DNA from: Liolophura sinensis
Lineage: Eukaryota > Mollusca > Polyplacophora > Chitonida > Chitonidae
Direction: 5' to 3'
Assembly (NCBI RefSeq): GCF_032854445.1
Contig: NC_088302.1
Span: 30,535,979 to 30,599,978, forward strand
Length of the DNA: 64,000 nucleotides
Positions within the stretch are counted from its first letter, which is position 1, and every line of letters starts with the position of its first letter. Below the pieces are notes generated by a model, which was given only the letters and a program-made list of their open reading frames with translations, was not told the DNA's origin and searched no databases. Made by a program: the position numbers and the translations under genes. Shown here one piece after another: positions 33,126-46,700 of this stretch.

Positions 33126-33611
33126 CGACAACGACCCTAAGATCATCTTCACGAGCCCAATTATGAGACTTAGTACTTGACCAGTGTGAAGAATACTCCA
33201 AATATAATTCGTATGATTGGTACAGTACCGAGGTACTTGATGCGTTGTGCACAGGCACCGATTTGTCTACTCAGTTAATGGTGAATGTTAGTCGATCGTG
33301 ACGTGCGATAAATCTCGACTTGCAGAAATCGTTTTATCGGGGGAGCTTATGTGTATAATCAGTGCGCGGAAACATAATACACAGATGGGTAGCAGCTGGG
33401 CATAGCATACCAAGTAGATGGTCAGCCTTCCCCTACTCTGCTGTCCCAGCCAAGTATAAAGCAAAGAGAGCTAAGCTGGTCATGCTCGCCGAGTTAAACT
33501 GCTTGTCTATCAATCGCTCGGACGCACGAAGCATTGGGTTGAGCCCAAGCTTCAGTCAAAGAATTTTCAAATTGTCTGTTTTTGGAAACTTGCGCTTGTA
33601 AAACGAGGCGT

Positions 33612-33680
33612 CGAAACAGACATTTGTATACCAGCCGTCAACCAAAATGGACATTTCACGTCAACAACCGTAATGTTGAA
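33612..33680 (+). repeat. Repeat D fragment
   Basis: CGAAACAGACATTTGTATAC + CAGCCGTCAACCAAAATGG, the left end of repeat D. Confidence 0.55.
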
Positions 33681-33920
33681 GACTTATAGGATAGAGAGTA
33701 AATTCAGAACAGTGTGATAGTTAGCAAACGGTCGCACATAACCGGTGAAATGTAGACTATTGATAACAACTTACGCGATCCCAAGCACCAAGACCCAAAT
33801 GTTACAGTTGACAGAAAGAATGTTCTAGGCGATAGAATTAAATCAGTAACCAAATCGTGGTCAGTGTTAGTATATACATGTAAGTTGTCAATATATACAT
33901 CTCAGTTGCGCTGTGATGTC

Positions 33921-36857
33921 GGCTGTGCATGTATCCCATATATGAAGGGGCGTGACAGAGATTCTGGACACTTCGCCCATCTGCTCTTACATGGTGCCGT
34001 GTAGACGGTCTTACGTGAATTGGGCACTAACACATGGCATACACTTTGAGCTCGCTGCCTAAATGAATATATGTGTACGTCAGTGACATGTGGGGAAAGT
34101 TTGTTACTTAATTACTTGCCAAAGCTATCTATATATAAACCGACCGGCACTCGGGTTTCCTTCACTAATGATATACTGCCCGCCGAGTCACGTGTACAAG
34201 CGAAATACTCTTGAGTATTTATTGATTGATCAGACAATCAATCAATAAACCAAACATCCCATCAATCACACAAAGAATACAATCACAATTACACAAGGAT
34301 ACAGGATTGTATGATGTTTTCATGTAATTATTACATATAAATGCATTTTGTCAAGATAAAATATTGTATATTTGAAAAGCGCAATACAATCGTGGAAATC
34401 GAGCAACATGTATGCATATATCATATCAATATAATCTACTTATACATCCATCATGAGATTAAGTGTGAATTCGACGGAAGTTCGGCTTGGGGGCCGTGGT
34501 CCATTAAGTCCCCAGAGAGTGACATCACTCAGAGACTAAGAACTGACGTCAAACTTTGCAATGAACAAAAACAAACCCTGACTGTTTGCAGGACTGCAAG
34601 ATACCAGATAATGTACCATCGAGATCTGTACAAATTAATAATTCATCGTTTAATAGATGCGAGGAACCAAAGCTTTGAAGTTGCTGACTGCCATTGTTTA
34701 TCGTCGTTGTTTTGGCTGTTGCGATCTGGATCATATCGTCATACGATCTGGTTAATACATTACGCTATAAGCTAATCCGTTAAACTGTTTACATTACTCT
34801 AACATGAAAATGTACTTATGCGTATGGTTTAAGTCAGTCAGCCTTCATTAGCACCAGCGTGTTTGACACAACTTTATCATTCGCGCCTTTATCTCTTGCG
34901 CATGTCACAAATCCATGCACAACTCTTGAGTGCTTTGAAATCGCATCAGCCTGCATGCGTACTGTGCCGAGTTGTGTCCGGTGCTTTGAGAGGACTGAAA
35001 ACTGATACAAAAACGTATTAGAAAGCGGTATTAGATACTTATCGCTGTGTAATCGTCCACATTACCCCTGTGACAGCCACAACCGATAAGTTTTCATCAG
35101 TGAAGAGATTAGAGGGACCAAGACAAGTGGTGGCTAAATATTTGACAATACCAGCGCTCTGCAGTTATCGTAGTCCCACCGTAGACACCAGTCTGGTTTG
35201 TGACATGGACGTACTCACCATGCCACGAATTCTACAACGCTGCAGTGTTCCTCTTTTTGATCCGTGTCAAAATAGCATCTAAAAACCTAGATCCGAGGCA
35301 AATATATTGGAATCACTTTTCGGGCGCATAAAAAGCAAACAGGCTGGTATAATTAATTCCATCAGGTTTGTTTATTCTAATTAATTTATTACAATCAATA
35401 CACCCCGGGTGGGTTTAATCCCTGCGTATTAGAACTGGTGTGGGTGTGTGACAGAGGGTGAAGAGTGTGGGGTGACCAATACGGGTAGAAAGGAAGCTAA
35501 ATGTTAACTGGAGCCAGTACTCGTGCCTTCGAGAGGGTCAGCAAACACAATGTTCCTTTCAGTCGCGATCGTGTCGCCTGCTTCGTTTTCTCTTACGAGG
35601 CCACTGGCGATCTGGACCACATTCTAAAGTACCTGTACTGATGGCTTAGCCCTAGGTGAGCGAACTGAGTAATAATAACTCTCTGTGGGTCACTGATTGC
35701 CTGTCATCCCGGCCAAGTCACATCGATATATTTAACCTCTTTAGGACCATTGTTAGCTCTAATCAGTGCTTTGTTGTTTGCCGGTGACACATTCTAAACT
35801 CAAATGGAGACGTTTCTCGGACCTATAACTGTTTCCATTAATTTTTTCTGGGCAACCTTTTTCTCTCATGCCTGGGCACCACACCACCCATTTCCTGCTC
35901 AATGTAGTACGCACCATCAGTGAAGGAGACTGCATGTCGAAGTCACGTACGCTGACTAATGTCCCTTCAATACTTCAAAAGATCTGTGATAAATTGTTGG
36001 TCATATAACTCAATCATGCAGGAATATGACAAACATAAATGATAAGGCGAAGTCTTGGTGAGGTTTTCAGTTTGCCACATTTAGAGGACCGTGGGAACTA
36101 TTGTAATCCTTCAACTCTTCCCCATGCTTGCTAGATGTTTATTCAAGCATATTCTGAAGTCATTATTCTCTGTTGTCTGATAAAATTATACTTTTGTGAA
36201 GCCCTTAAACTGGGCAATCCAGCCAATGTACCTTAGTCTCCAAAATCAAATTTAAAATGTGCATAGGCCATAAATTGCACAAGAAGTTGATCTTTCATAT
36301 GTAAAAAGGTTGAGGAATTTGGGCATAGGAACACCACGGCAGCTCCGATTTATCCAGCTGCGTAATCGAGTAAATGGTTGATCATCCGCACGCATACATT
36401 CTTTCATCCACTGAGTGACTGACGATAATACATCTTGAAAATATGAGCAAAGAAGCAAGAATGATGACTGATGTGAGGTCATAAGCTTCGACGCAGGCGC
36501 ATTCAAAACTGCACCATATGGCCAAGAGGCAGGAAGATCATCGCAGCTAAATTTTTTTTTTGGAAATTGAGAGCTATTAAAATTAAAATGAAATGTTAGC
36601 GAAATTTTTGTCTCAGTCATGCATCACTCAATCAACAATTCATTGCGCGAATTGCCGCGAAGTACTTCAACACGTCTATTAGGCCGGTATGTTGGTATAT
36701 AACCCTACAAAAATGGCCAGAATTGTGTTGAAAATGCACGAAACTCTCGCAAGTTGAACTTGATATCTAACTTGTCATAGTGGATAAAATCCAGTTTCAG
36801 CAAGATGAGCCATTTTCCAGCGACATGCAGGTGTATGGTTATGGATTTCACCACCCG
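33921..36857. other. Intergenic, nothing recognised
   Basis: Open frames up to 144 codons lack motifs, splice context and conserved composition. None is called. Confidence 0.35.
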
Positions 36858-36898
36858 CTGTCTTCAGTACGGCGTAAAACACCAATCAAACAAATAAT
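36858..36898 (+). mobile_element. SINE-A tail fragment
   Basis: CAGTACGGCGTAAAACACCA + ATCAAACAAAT only. Confidence 0.65.
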
Positions 36899-39065
36899 TT
36901 TAAAAAACGTTTGGAAAACTGAGTGTATAGAGACGGGCTGACCGACGGACGGTCCGACGAATTGACAGACGAGGGTTAAACAAATAGGCCTCCTTTCACT
37001 TCACAGACAATATCCTCATAAAACGCAAACAAATAAATGAATAAATAACAAATGCATATTTTGCAGAAATATGAATATTTTTCTGTTACAAAAATGGTGA
37101 AAATTGCAATTTTCGCCGTGACCAACAGCTCTCCATACAATTTCTTCTCATGGAGTGTTCCATGATGGTCACTCGTGGATTAAGACGTAGCCTTGGTTTC
37201 ACGAAGCGCATTTACCTAAGTAAACCCTTAACTACCATGACAACGCATGTTGTAGAAAAAAAGGAGTAGCATTTAGTTGTACTTAACACTATAGCTCACC
37301 CCAGGTCGTCTCAAGCGCTAACTCCATTATAGATGCCTCCACCGGTGAGGACTCTACGTGAAACTTAAAATAAAGGTGTAACTGTTTGGGGGCTAGATAC
37401 AGTCTTGTAGCTCTCCTGTGACATGTTGACGGACAGATGGCTGCACAATGAAAACTAACGACATTAGGCGGGTAGCTTAACTGTTTAGGCTCGGGTCGTC
37501 GAATAAACTTTACAGAGAAAAAAGAAGGCCTTTTGGTCAGTGGCAATGTCTGAATTTAAGGCAGTTGTGATTTTTATCCACCATCGCTTACTCATCCTGC
37601 TAATATTTATTTCCTGCGCAAGGTAAAGCCCTCTCTGCTTCTGAAGTCCGCCATATTTCCTCGTTTTGGATTATGTCCATTTCGCTGGCTTCCGAGATTA
37701 AGATAGACGGACGGTCCGTCTATCTTCATCCCAGCTAGCTTTTACCCTGAGCCTCTTCGTCTATCAGTTTATCTGTCGGAAAGATATACTGTACTTTATT
37801 CAGCTTGAAACATGCTATGCAGTGTCAGAATTAGCAATTTCAGACGTTGGTTGAAAGCATGCGATAATTTAGAGCATCTGCCGATAGTGAGATGTCAGTG
37901 ACCGATGAGACATGTGCGTACTCCATATATGCGTCCCTTCGGCATGATGTCTGGCATATATATAATAAACGGACTTCAGTGTACACGTATTATATACAGT
38001 AGCCCATCAGTAGTTTAAGATAGGTGTCACTTCGGCGTTGACCAAATGTTTTCGTGCAGACATGTTCTAATACGCATTTGGGATACATAGCTTTCAAACA
38101 GCTTTATGAAAAAGTCCATGTGAATTTATAAAGGTAAAACAACCCTCTCTCAGCCCTTTAGACTCAGATATAACCAAAATATAGGTGATCAGTTCTCGAC
38201 TCCGATACGAAAATGCGAATATTTGACTTGCTATTAAATGTTATTTACAGTTACTATGTATACATTATATATATGCGCATTATATCATGAAGGCTACACC
38301 TTAAAACAACTTATAAATGTAATAAAAACGTATTAACGTTTTAGGAAAAAGTATATGGTATACAAACGTACAACATGAACACTACATTGTCTTTAAAAAA
38401 TTAACCAACGGAGTATATCATATTAGGTGCTTATATAACCGTAAATAACATTTAATTATGTTATAGGCGTACATGATACAGCCGTTACCTTTATTCTATA
38501 ATTATTATATTGTCATTATTATTCCTATAATTATTATAACTGAAAAATGGCGTTACACAGGCTCACAGTGCGTTGTACACTATGTTTTTTGGTTCAGTTT
38601 TGAATAAATCCTTTCTGGAATCAAAGCTACGAATGCGTATATAGATAATGCGAATAATGCGTGTAAGGTTATCAAAATAATTCAAACAAGCCACGTAAAA
38701 TATTGGACTACACTTGGCACGCATTTTTCTAATCTAAAATGCTTTGTAATTGTATGTAATACTGTGTGATTTCAATGAATCTTACATTTCAATTGGATTT
38801 CTGTTTCCTGACATCTCGCCTCGATACTGCTGCGATATTGTCGAACTGTATGATGTCAAGTCATAATCATTTATTCATTAAATTTACATCTGAAGTCGAA
38901 AGAGGCATACTCTTAATTGTGTCCCGCTTTGTTGAGTGAGAAATGGGTAATTTATTAATGTAGGAAGCTTTTCGAAATAACCACCAGGCAGCAGTTCAGA
39001 AATTCCTCCAGTGTCACATTCAGCTTATAATATTGGTTCAGAAGTGTAGGCCTACTTAAGTCTAA
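36899..39065. other. Intergenic, nothing recognised
   Basis: Very AT-rich between 38.2 and 38.8 kb. Confidence 0.35.
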
Positions 39066-39100
39066 AATGAATGAATGCTTGGGGTATAACGCCCTACCTT
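39066..39100 (-). mobile_element. SINE-B tail fragment
   Basis: GAATGCTTGGGGTATAACGC + CCTACCTTA matches the SINE-B 3' end. Confidence 0.5.
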
Positions 39101-39324
39101 AAGCCTAGACTGATAGAGGTATCACGATAACCCGTTGTGGATGATTATCAAAGGATCGTTATAGTCTAAAATTATGTACGCTCAAGAATTAATTTTGTAA
39201 TTGTAATATAGAAGGAAAGTGTACAGGCTTGCAAAATTACACTTGTGCTGTATAATGACGTATTCAAAGATGCCAGGTTATGGTAAGCATTTTAGCCCAG
39301 ATATAGCTTAAAAGGATACAAGGG

Positions 39325-39725
39325 TTCGGGTCATGGTCCAGTGGGTAAGACGCTTGCGTTCCATTAGCTGAGGCACCTGAAACGTGGATTCAATCCGGTT
39401 CTGGTACAGGAGATATGAAAGATTCCACTGGTTCTAATGTTCTTAAAACATTGGGGAAACAAGTGGCCAATGGTGAATTCTTAATTGTATGCATGGACTT
39501 TACGGAATACGCGAGAAATAGCCTGTTTCAAGTTAGCAAACACGACGTATATATATACAGCTGTATGTCACAGGTCGGAATGTTAGCCCGTAGCTTGCCA
39601 AAGTTCGGTGGTTTACTCCAGGCCGTCCGCGCCTTCCTCTACCCATATAGTATTCAGGTGGCCATCGTGTAAATGAAAAAGTGTGGTCAGTAAACAAACA
39701 AAAAAACAAAAAAATAAATACATAA
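39325..39725 (+). mobile_element. SINE-C, near full length
   Basis: Head with GGTCCAGTGGGTAAGACGCT (A box) and GTGGATTCAATCCGG (B box). Tail with GCCAAAGTTCGGTGGTTTAC and AAAAATAAATACATAAATAA. Confidence 0.6.
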
Positions 39726-40563
39726 ATAAATGAGAAAATGCATTTTACGGTACCTAGAAATGTTTAAAGCATCTAAAGGCATATGAGGTATATTTTGTTG
39801 GATAGAGGATAACTACATAGTTATACCCCTTATACGCCCTCTTATTAACATACAGATTTGATCCAGTTTTTCCCAGCGGATCATAGGATCATTACAGGTT
39901 AGCAATAGTCAATCCAAAAAAATAAAAAAAATAAAATCACTCTTGTTTTCCAGTTAATGAAGCCATCCCTAACTGTGGCACCGTGTGTGTTTGTAGGGCG
40001 GAATGAGCATGTCTTTACCACAGAGCCGCGATCTGCATTTCCAGCCCCCGGGAGAACTATAGTATTACGTGTGGGGACACAAAGTGCGCTGAGTAAAATC
40101 CTGCCTTAGTATTGATGCTGATTTTTTTCGCCTGTGTTAGTGTGACTTTGTCTACAAACCGATATTACACAGGGTATATGCATGCAACTCGTGTTTAACA
40201 CGGGCAGAGTGCGGGGCTGTATACCGGACGCGCCACACGAGCCTGTATACAGTAGGCGGCTGCATGGCCCAAGTCAGCATGAATTGCCTGCAATTAGAGA
40301 TAACCGCCATCCCATAAACTTTGTATACGGTCGCCCGCGGCAGATGCCCGAGGCCGCATTCAAAGCCTTCACAGGCTTCACATTAGAAAGCTAACTGGAC
40401 ATATTAGTCTGCGCAATAACAACAACGGACGGTTGAATGGCGGACAAGCTCATACGTGGTTATCATGTGACATTATACTATTACGTGGCCGCTATGACGA
40501 ACTCGAGAGAAAATGGACAAATGACAGATACTGGGATGAGTGTTCAAATCTAACGATACAAGA
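39726..40563. other. 5' flank of iGluR-2
   Basis: No promoter motif can be defended. An in-frame TGA at 40537-40539 precedes the start codon. Confidence 0.4.
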
Positions 40564-40714
40564 ATGGCATGGCTTCGGGCTATGGCGTCGACCTTCATCG
40601 CCTTAACGAAAGCTTCCAGATCGGACAGGAACGCGTTGTGTGTGTTTATCTTGTCCTGCACTGTTTTTCTGTCATCGTCGGTATTTGTGGTTGATGCCAT
40701 CAAAATAAACATTG
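40564..40714 (+). CDS. iGluR-2 exon 1: signal peptide
   Basis: Starts MAWLRAMASTFIALTKAS. The hydrophobic core is ALCVFILSCTVFLSSSVFVV. Ends IKINI + G at GTAAGT (phase 1, as in iGluR-1). First ATG after an in-frame stop. Confidence 0.85.
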
Positions 40715-43700
40715 GTAAGTCCTCAATAGGCGACTAAATGACTATATATTTGTATCTATGGATACATTATTTAACTTTATAAACTTAAAGTGTAGATGTT
40801 GTTTGATCCTGCAGCTAGAGTTTTAGTATGAATATTCGTTTACATTTCCTGTCAAAATTTTATATTAAATCCCAAGGTAATATTTATATACTCTCATTGT
40901 AAATGTTGAAAAGTCTTGTAATACACCGGTTACAGTGACGGCAATATTTACTTGTATTTGCTGTGCATAGACTGTTGTATGACAAGTCTGTCATTATAAT
41001 CTATATTTTGCTTGTTATGTCTATTACCTTGATCGCTTCAAACAAAATCACGTGATGTTTACCGTGTACACGTGTATGGGAGGTGTGTATTTATGAGTTT
41101 AGATTCGAACGTTCTATAATGTCAAATGGCACACTATCACTGAGGATTCTACAGAAAGTGTTTACAGAAAACAAATTGTAAAATAGTTTTAAGAAGTTCC
41201 AACACGCATAAATGTATAAGCATCAAGAAACTGAGGTAAACGTAGCGTCATAAAACAGATAGACATGACAATGGTATAGATAACTATACAGAGCACAGAT
41301 TTACCTACACAGTGAAAATGGCAGAGAATACTTGTATATAGCAATAGTTGTTAGGGCAATGCCGCTCAATGCTCTATAGCCTAGCTGGCTATAACCCGGA
41401 TGAACGCTGACATAGGGCAGCAAAGCATGTATGCATATTACAGATGAATCATAAAGACCATCAGATCATAATTATTTTAGGCCATAGTTCATCATAATTA
41501 TTTTAGGCCATAGTTCATCATAATTATTTTAGGCCATAGTTCATCAGAATTATCTTAGGCCATAGTTCATCAGAATTATTTTAGGCCATAGTTCATCAGA
41601 ATTATTTTAGGCCATAGGTCATCAGAATTATCTTAGGCCATAGTTCATCAGAATTATTTTAGGCCATAGTTCATCAGAATTACTTTAGGCCATAGTTCAT
41701 CAGAATTATTTTAGGCCATAGTTCATCTGTAGGCTAGTGATGCAACAGACATATTACATGCCTTGGCATAGTCCTTTAAACAATCCATGTATAGCAAAGC
41801 TGTGAAAGATATACACCCGTCTTCGCTGGATTTAAAGGAAACCACCTACTCCCAGGTGTTACGGCTTGACCTATATTTGTACAAAGGCCAAAACGGATCT
41901 CTCGCATTTCAATTTTCACATTGTAAAGTACCCTTACTTGGACAGTAATATACCGAAGGGTCCTGCATATGGTGTATACATATCGTGCTTTGTGGCATTT
42001 GTAAAATCCTGTGTGTTATGTGACGATCTCATTTAACGTCACATGTCATTAGTGCAAAATCAAAAACCTTGTGGGTCAAGGTTATTCCAGCAAACGCCCT
42101 CACCCTAAGTTTCTAAGTTTACAATGTGTATAATTCTCTTGTATAAATGTGGATAGAGCTTCCAGAATCTCTGGCGCTCTGCTTCACGATTGTGTCTTAT
42201 TCCGTTAAACACTGGGCTAGGTGCTGTATATTGATCGTGTTGAATTAGATCGCCATGTTGGATATCTGCAACCCATTTGTCTAGAGCCTACCGTGCGCCT
42301 TTCAAAACTGTTGACAGCTTCACTTGGCATGATTCCGCCGTAATTTCGTACTTTATATACTTTCTTTGTTCTTTGATAGTTGTATGAAACGCCGTTTTGA
42401 GAATTCGCTTTGCAGTTATTGACTTGGCTCTAACGACCATTTTGTTTGCGGGCTGATATACGAATGTCTGGTTCGACGCATAGATAATTTCCTTCAAGCC
42501 AATGTGTATATCTTAGCTTAACTCTATAGTATGGTACCATAAAGTCAATATAGTGTTAGTTTCCATTGTTTAAAATGACCTGGAATTGCCGATTTGATTG
42601 ATGCGCATATAGTTCACGTTACTTAGTCAACTCGATCCGCTATAATCTAAACACTTTACAGGCATGTACGAATTTCAAATCTGGACACTCACATTAAAGC
42701 TTGTGATTTCCAAACTTCTGGTCAGAGCCGTAAACCACGATTCTGCTGGTGGGGTAAACATCCCCATTGCAATGTTTTAATGTTACTGTAGGCTAAATAT
42801 GATGACAACACAACATTTTGAGTAATTCTAAACCAGCGACGTCTAATAATTTGCAATTAACATTACTGACTTCTTTATTTACCTAATTCTGCTTAAGTCA
42901 TGCTGCTAGGGGCCGTCTAATTTGCTACTATTTTCTATTTTAAATTTTAAAATTTTTAAAATTTTTCTCTATTTCAGGATTTCTATGAACAGTTAGAATA
43001 AAACTTAACTGGGGTAAACTGACAAGAGTCCTGTTACGTATCACCATTTGCCAGCTATCACACTGTGGCTTTACTCTCTTTACTGTACGTCTATAATTAT
43101 ATTATATTTCTTAAAGAAGATTTCTCTTGCACCATCGGCTGTGAATGAAACACAAAGTTTCCAGTCACCATTGAGAATATGGCCTGACCTAGTTTTCAAA
43201 GATGCTTGTTTTCAGTCGTTATAGTTGCCTGTTCAAACCCGGGCTTGGTTAGGGAAGTTACGAATTATCCCGCTCGCAATGTTGTTGACGCTTCTTGTGG
43301 ACATTTGAACAGAGTAACTTTCTTAGAAGACCACTTGCTTTCCACCTGCACTGTGTGCATATATCTGTACGTTATGAGTGTAAGAATGTTCGTCAGTAAT
43401 TAACCGATGGTTGCTGGTTTACATCGGCCACTCCGGCTATCTCCACCCATAAGACAGACAGCCAAATTGAAAATTCTCGAGTTAGGTGTTGAACAATAAT
43501 CAAATAAATATATATTCAGCACTATAAGCCAGAGCATGTAGCAATTCATGCAGATAAAAATCTATTGTCTGATAACCCACTGACTGCACGGGACACAAGC
43601 TGACTGATTGCAACGGTGATGCGCCATTATTACAAGATTTATGTACCGTTTACTCAGATAATCTGCTGCATCACTAGATCTGTTGCGTATTATCAGAGTT

Positions 43701-46700
43701 CAAAACATCCATGGTGATCTAATATACTCGTTACACAGAAAAGCCTAATCAGGTAAAATCAACTAACGACTCAATTTAGTCCGCTAAAGGAATGATAAGT
43801 GGATGATGGGTGTACGCATATGGAAGCCCACTGCAGTCATCATTCTGCGACAATTCGACAAAGCAAAAATTTTCGTGGCTCTGTCGTTCCGTAGTCCTTG
43901 ATTTGCATATTAAAAAAAAAACGCTCATTCTTATAAATAAACATTCTAGTTTAAAATGTCACCGTCCTATCAACGGCCAGGGAAAAAAGTTGACTGTTGC
44001 TTTCTGTCATGTTGATTATCATTTTATCTGATTAGCATAAAATAAATGATTGCGCATGTGTAAAAACCTGAAGACGACACATTATAACTGAAATGTCGTG
44101 GTGTCGCCCCGTTAAGATGTGAACCAAAATCCAGAGAAGCACTGCATTTTGCATTATCTTCGTTAGACAAAGGGCAATATAGTTTAACGAGAAATGTTGT
44201 TTTGTCGTGTTTGCCACAAAAGTAGCAGCAGAAGACGAATCTGCCAATGTAACGGCAAACTGTTTCGCTTCTGTTCTGTTGAAGTACAGAGTAGACCGAA
44301 GCGATGGCCGCAACTGGCTTCCATAGGTACCTAATTGTCGAACAGATGGCGAAAGTCCAACTATATGCTCACGTGACACTGTGCCAGCAACAACTGTGCT
44401 ATGTTTACCAGCCGTCAGTCATCCGCGAATTGTAAATCTGGTTGACGTTATGGTGTCGATTATGAGAAGACTCAAGGCTTTATACCAATGCCGAAGGAAT
44501 GTTTAATGTACTTGCACTTTTAACGAACTCAATTCGCTTATGCAGGAAACTATCAGTTGGATCGGCCCTTTTTCTTTTTGAAATACCAGTACCAAGCCAA
44601 TATTTCACATGGCCCTCTAGAACTCCTACAGTGAAAAATGTCATATCCTCCATATATTCAAAGATAGAATAGCACGATTATGGATCTCATTGGTCAAGTC
44701 CAAAATGTAAGCAAAATACCTTGGGCAGAGAATTTGCCTCAGCCTTGGACAGAGAATTTGCGGATATGCCCTCTCTAGTTTTTCAGGGGCCTTTCAGGGA
44801 ATAGTAAGCGGTCAGCGCTGCTCGTGAGGCTGTTTGCACAGTCTATAACGTTTCACTTTTCTTATGGCATGCTTATGGTGTGCTCATGGCGTGCATATTT
44901 GTACGTCACACGTGGAAATGTTCATAAGTAAATTTACAAGAGTCGATGTGTTACCTTTTCATAAAGTTCATCGTCATGGTATAAGTAAAAATGTTATGGC
45001 GTTAAGAAACACTCAAGTAAAGAAGGTATACATTTTTTTATGAATCTGTGACCTTAAAATCAAGAGAAATCTTCCAGTACAGGTTTAAGAAATGGAATGT
45101 CCAAGGCAAAGAAAAACTAGCATGAAGCATATGTTTCCTCCCGCAATAATGCTGACCGCCGTCATACAAGTGAAATATTCCTGAGTACGACGTAAAACAC
45201 CAATCAAATAAATAAATAAATAAATAAATAAATGAAGTATATATCGGATGAAAGACCTTTGAACCGTGACGAGTAAAGTCGCAAGAGTTCTTTTTTTTTT
45301 TTTTACTTTTTTTTTGACCTAGTAAAATGAATTTGAAACTTTGGATTTTTATGAGTTAGTATTGCAGAGACCAGTGTGTTGAGCACACTACTGTATTATG
45401 ACAAATATCCATTGTGCGCATTGAACTTACTGCTGATTAAAAGTGCGTCGGTAAACCTGGTTACAAGTGGCTGCATGCTCTTTAACGCCGTTGTAATACG
45501 GCGTTTTTGTGCTCGTTCGGTCGCTTTCACAACCTGTCATTATGAGAATGCCGATGTGAACTTTATATATCACGCATCCACAAAACGCATTCGTCTTCTA
45601 ATGAAGAAAAACACGTCAAAAATATCATTAGCAGTAGTAGTACCTGCTACTAGTTTAAAAGTGGAAACACGGAGAATATTCAATACTGGCCGTGGGCAGC
45701 ACGTATACTCCTAATTACGTGATAGGTGGTCTGTCACGAGTGACTGCAGTGTTTGGCGTGAGATTAACGTTAATAAACCTTGCAAATAATCCAGTTACCC
45801 CGATTATTTCCTCCCAAATTACTGTATCCTGGCAAATGTCATGGTTCCTTCCTGTGTACATATGACACGCTAACTTCATCCGAAACAGTCTGTTTTGTTC
45901 CCTTATCAGTCCCTACATCAGCGATCCATTGTGGACAATAAACGGTCTTTTATACAGACAGATCCTATTGCTTTGCCCTGAAGAACACAACTGTAGAACG
46001 TAGTAGAATTCCATCCTGATCATCCAATGATTGCTTCCTTTCAGTTTAACCACAATTAATATTCACCAATATAATACACGCGGCCAAGATATGATCATAA
46101 TACTGTCAAAGTGGCGTAAAGACGTAATCATTCATTCAGTGGAATGAAAGACAGACGTATGCCTGAAGTGGTGGGACGCTTGAACTGTGTAGTATGACTG
46201 ATTCATTTAATGACATGTACTTATTTATTTCTCATTGAACTTGAATTGTCTCCCTTGAGTTTATTCTAATGATCGCTTAAGTAGGGATAACTTTTAAATT
46301 CTTAAATATATTTTTTCGTATAGCCTTAGCCTTATGTTTAACCGGCGTTTATTTGTGTGTCTGTTTGTCCTGTCAGTTTGTCTGTCTGTCTGTGTGTCTA
46401 TTTGTGTGTCTGTTTGTCTCTCAGTATGTCTGTCTCTCTGTAAGCAGTTTTACCGAAAAAAGTACACGGATTATACACGGATTTGGAGGAAAGCTAGTGC
46501 ACAGGTTGGCCTTACATCGGTTAATTAGGACCAGTCCATTAAATTTTGATTTGGAATTTATTATACGATTTTTTTTTATCATTAACAGTAGAAGAGATAG
46601 GAGAGCATAGTCCCTTTGTCTGATCTGAATTTGCTGGAGTAGAAGTTTTTTTTCACTCTTTGAGTGCTATCTAGTTATCAGTCTTACACTTAATTAAGAT

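Noticed and set aside
34341..34775. 144-codon open frame
   Set aside because: No recognisable motif, no splice context and no coding-like composition in AT-rich intergenic DNA.
44032..44379. 115-codon minus-strand open frame in iGluR-2 intron 1
   Set aside because: No motif or supporting splice sites. Chance open frame.
45376..45714. 112-codon open frame in iGluR-2 intron 1
   Set aside because: No family resemblance, no splice signals in phase with the gene.
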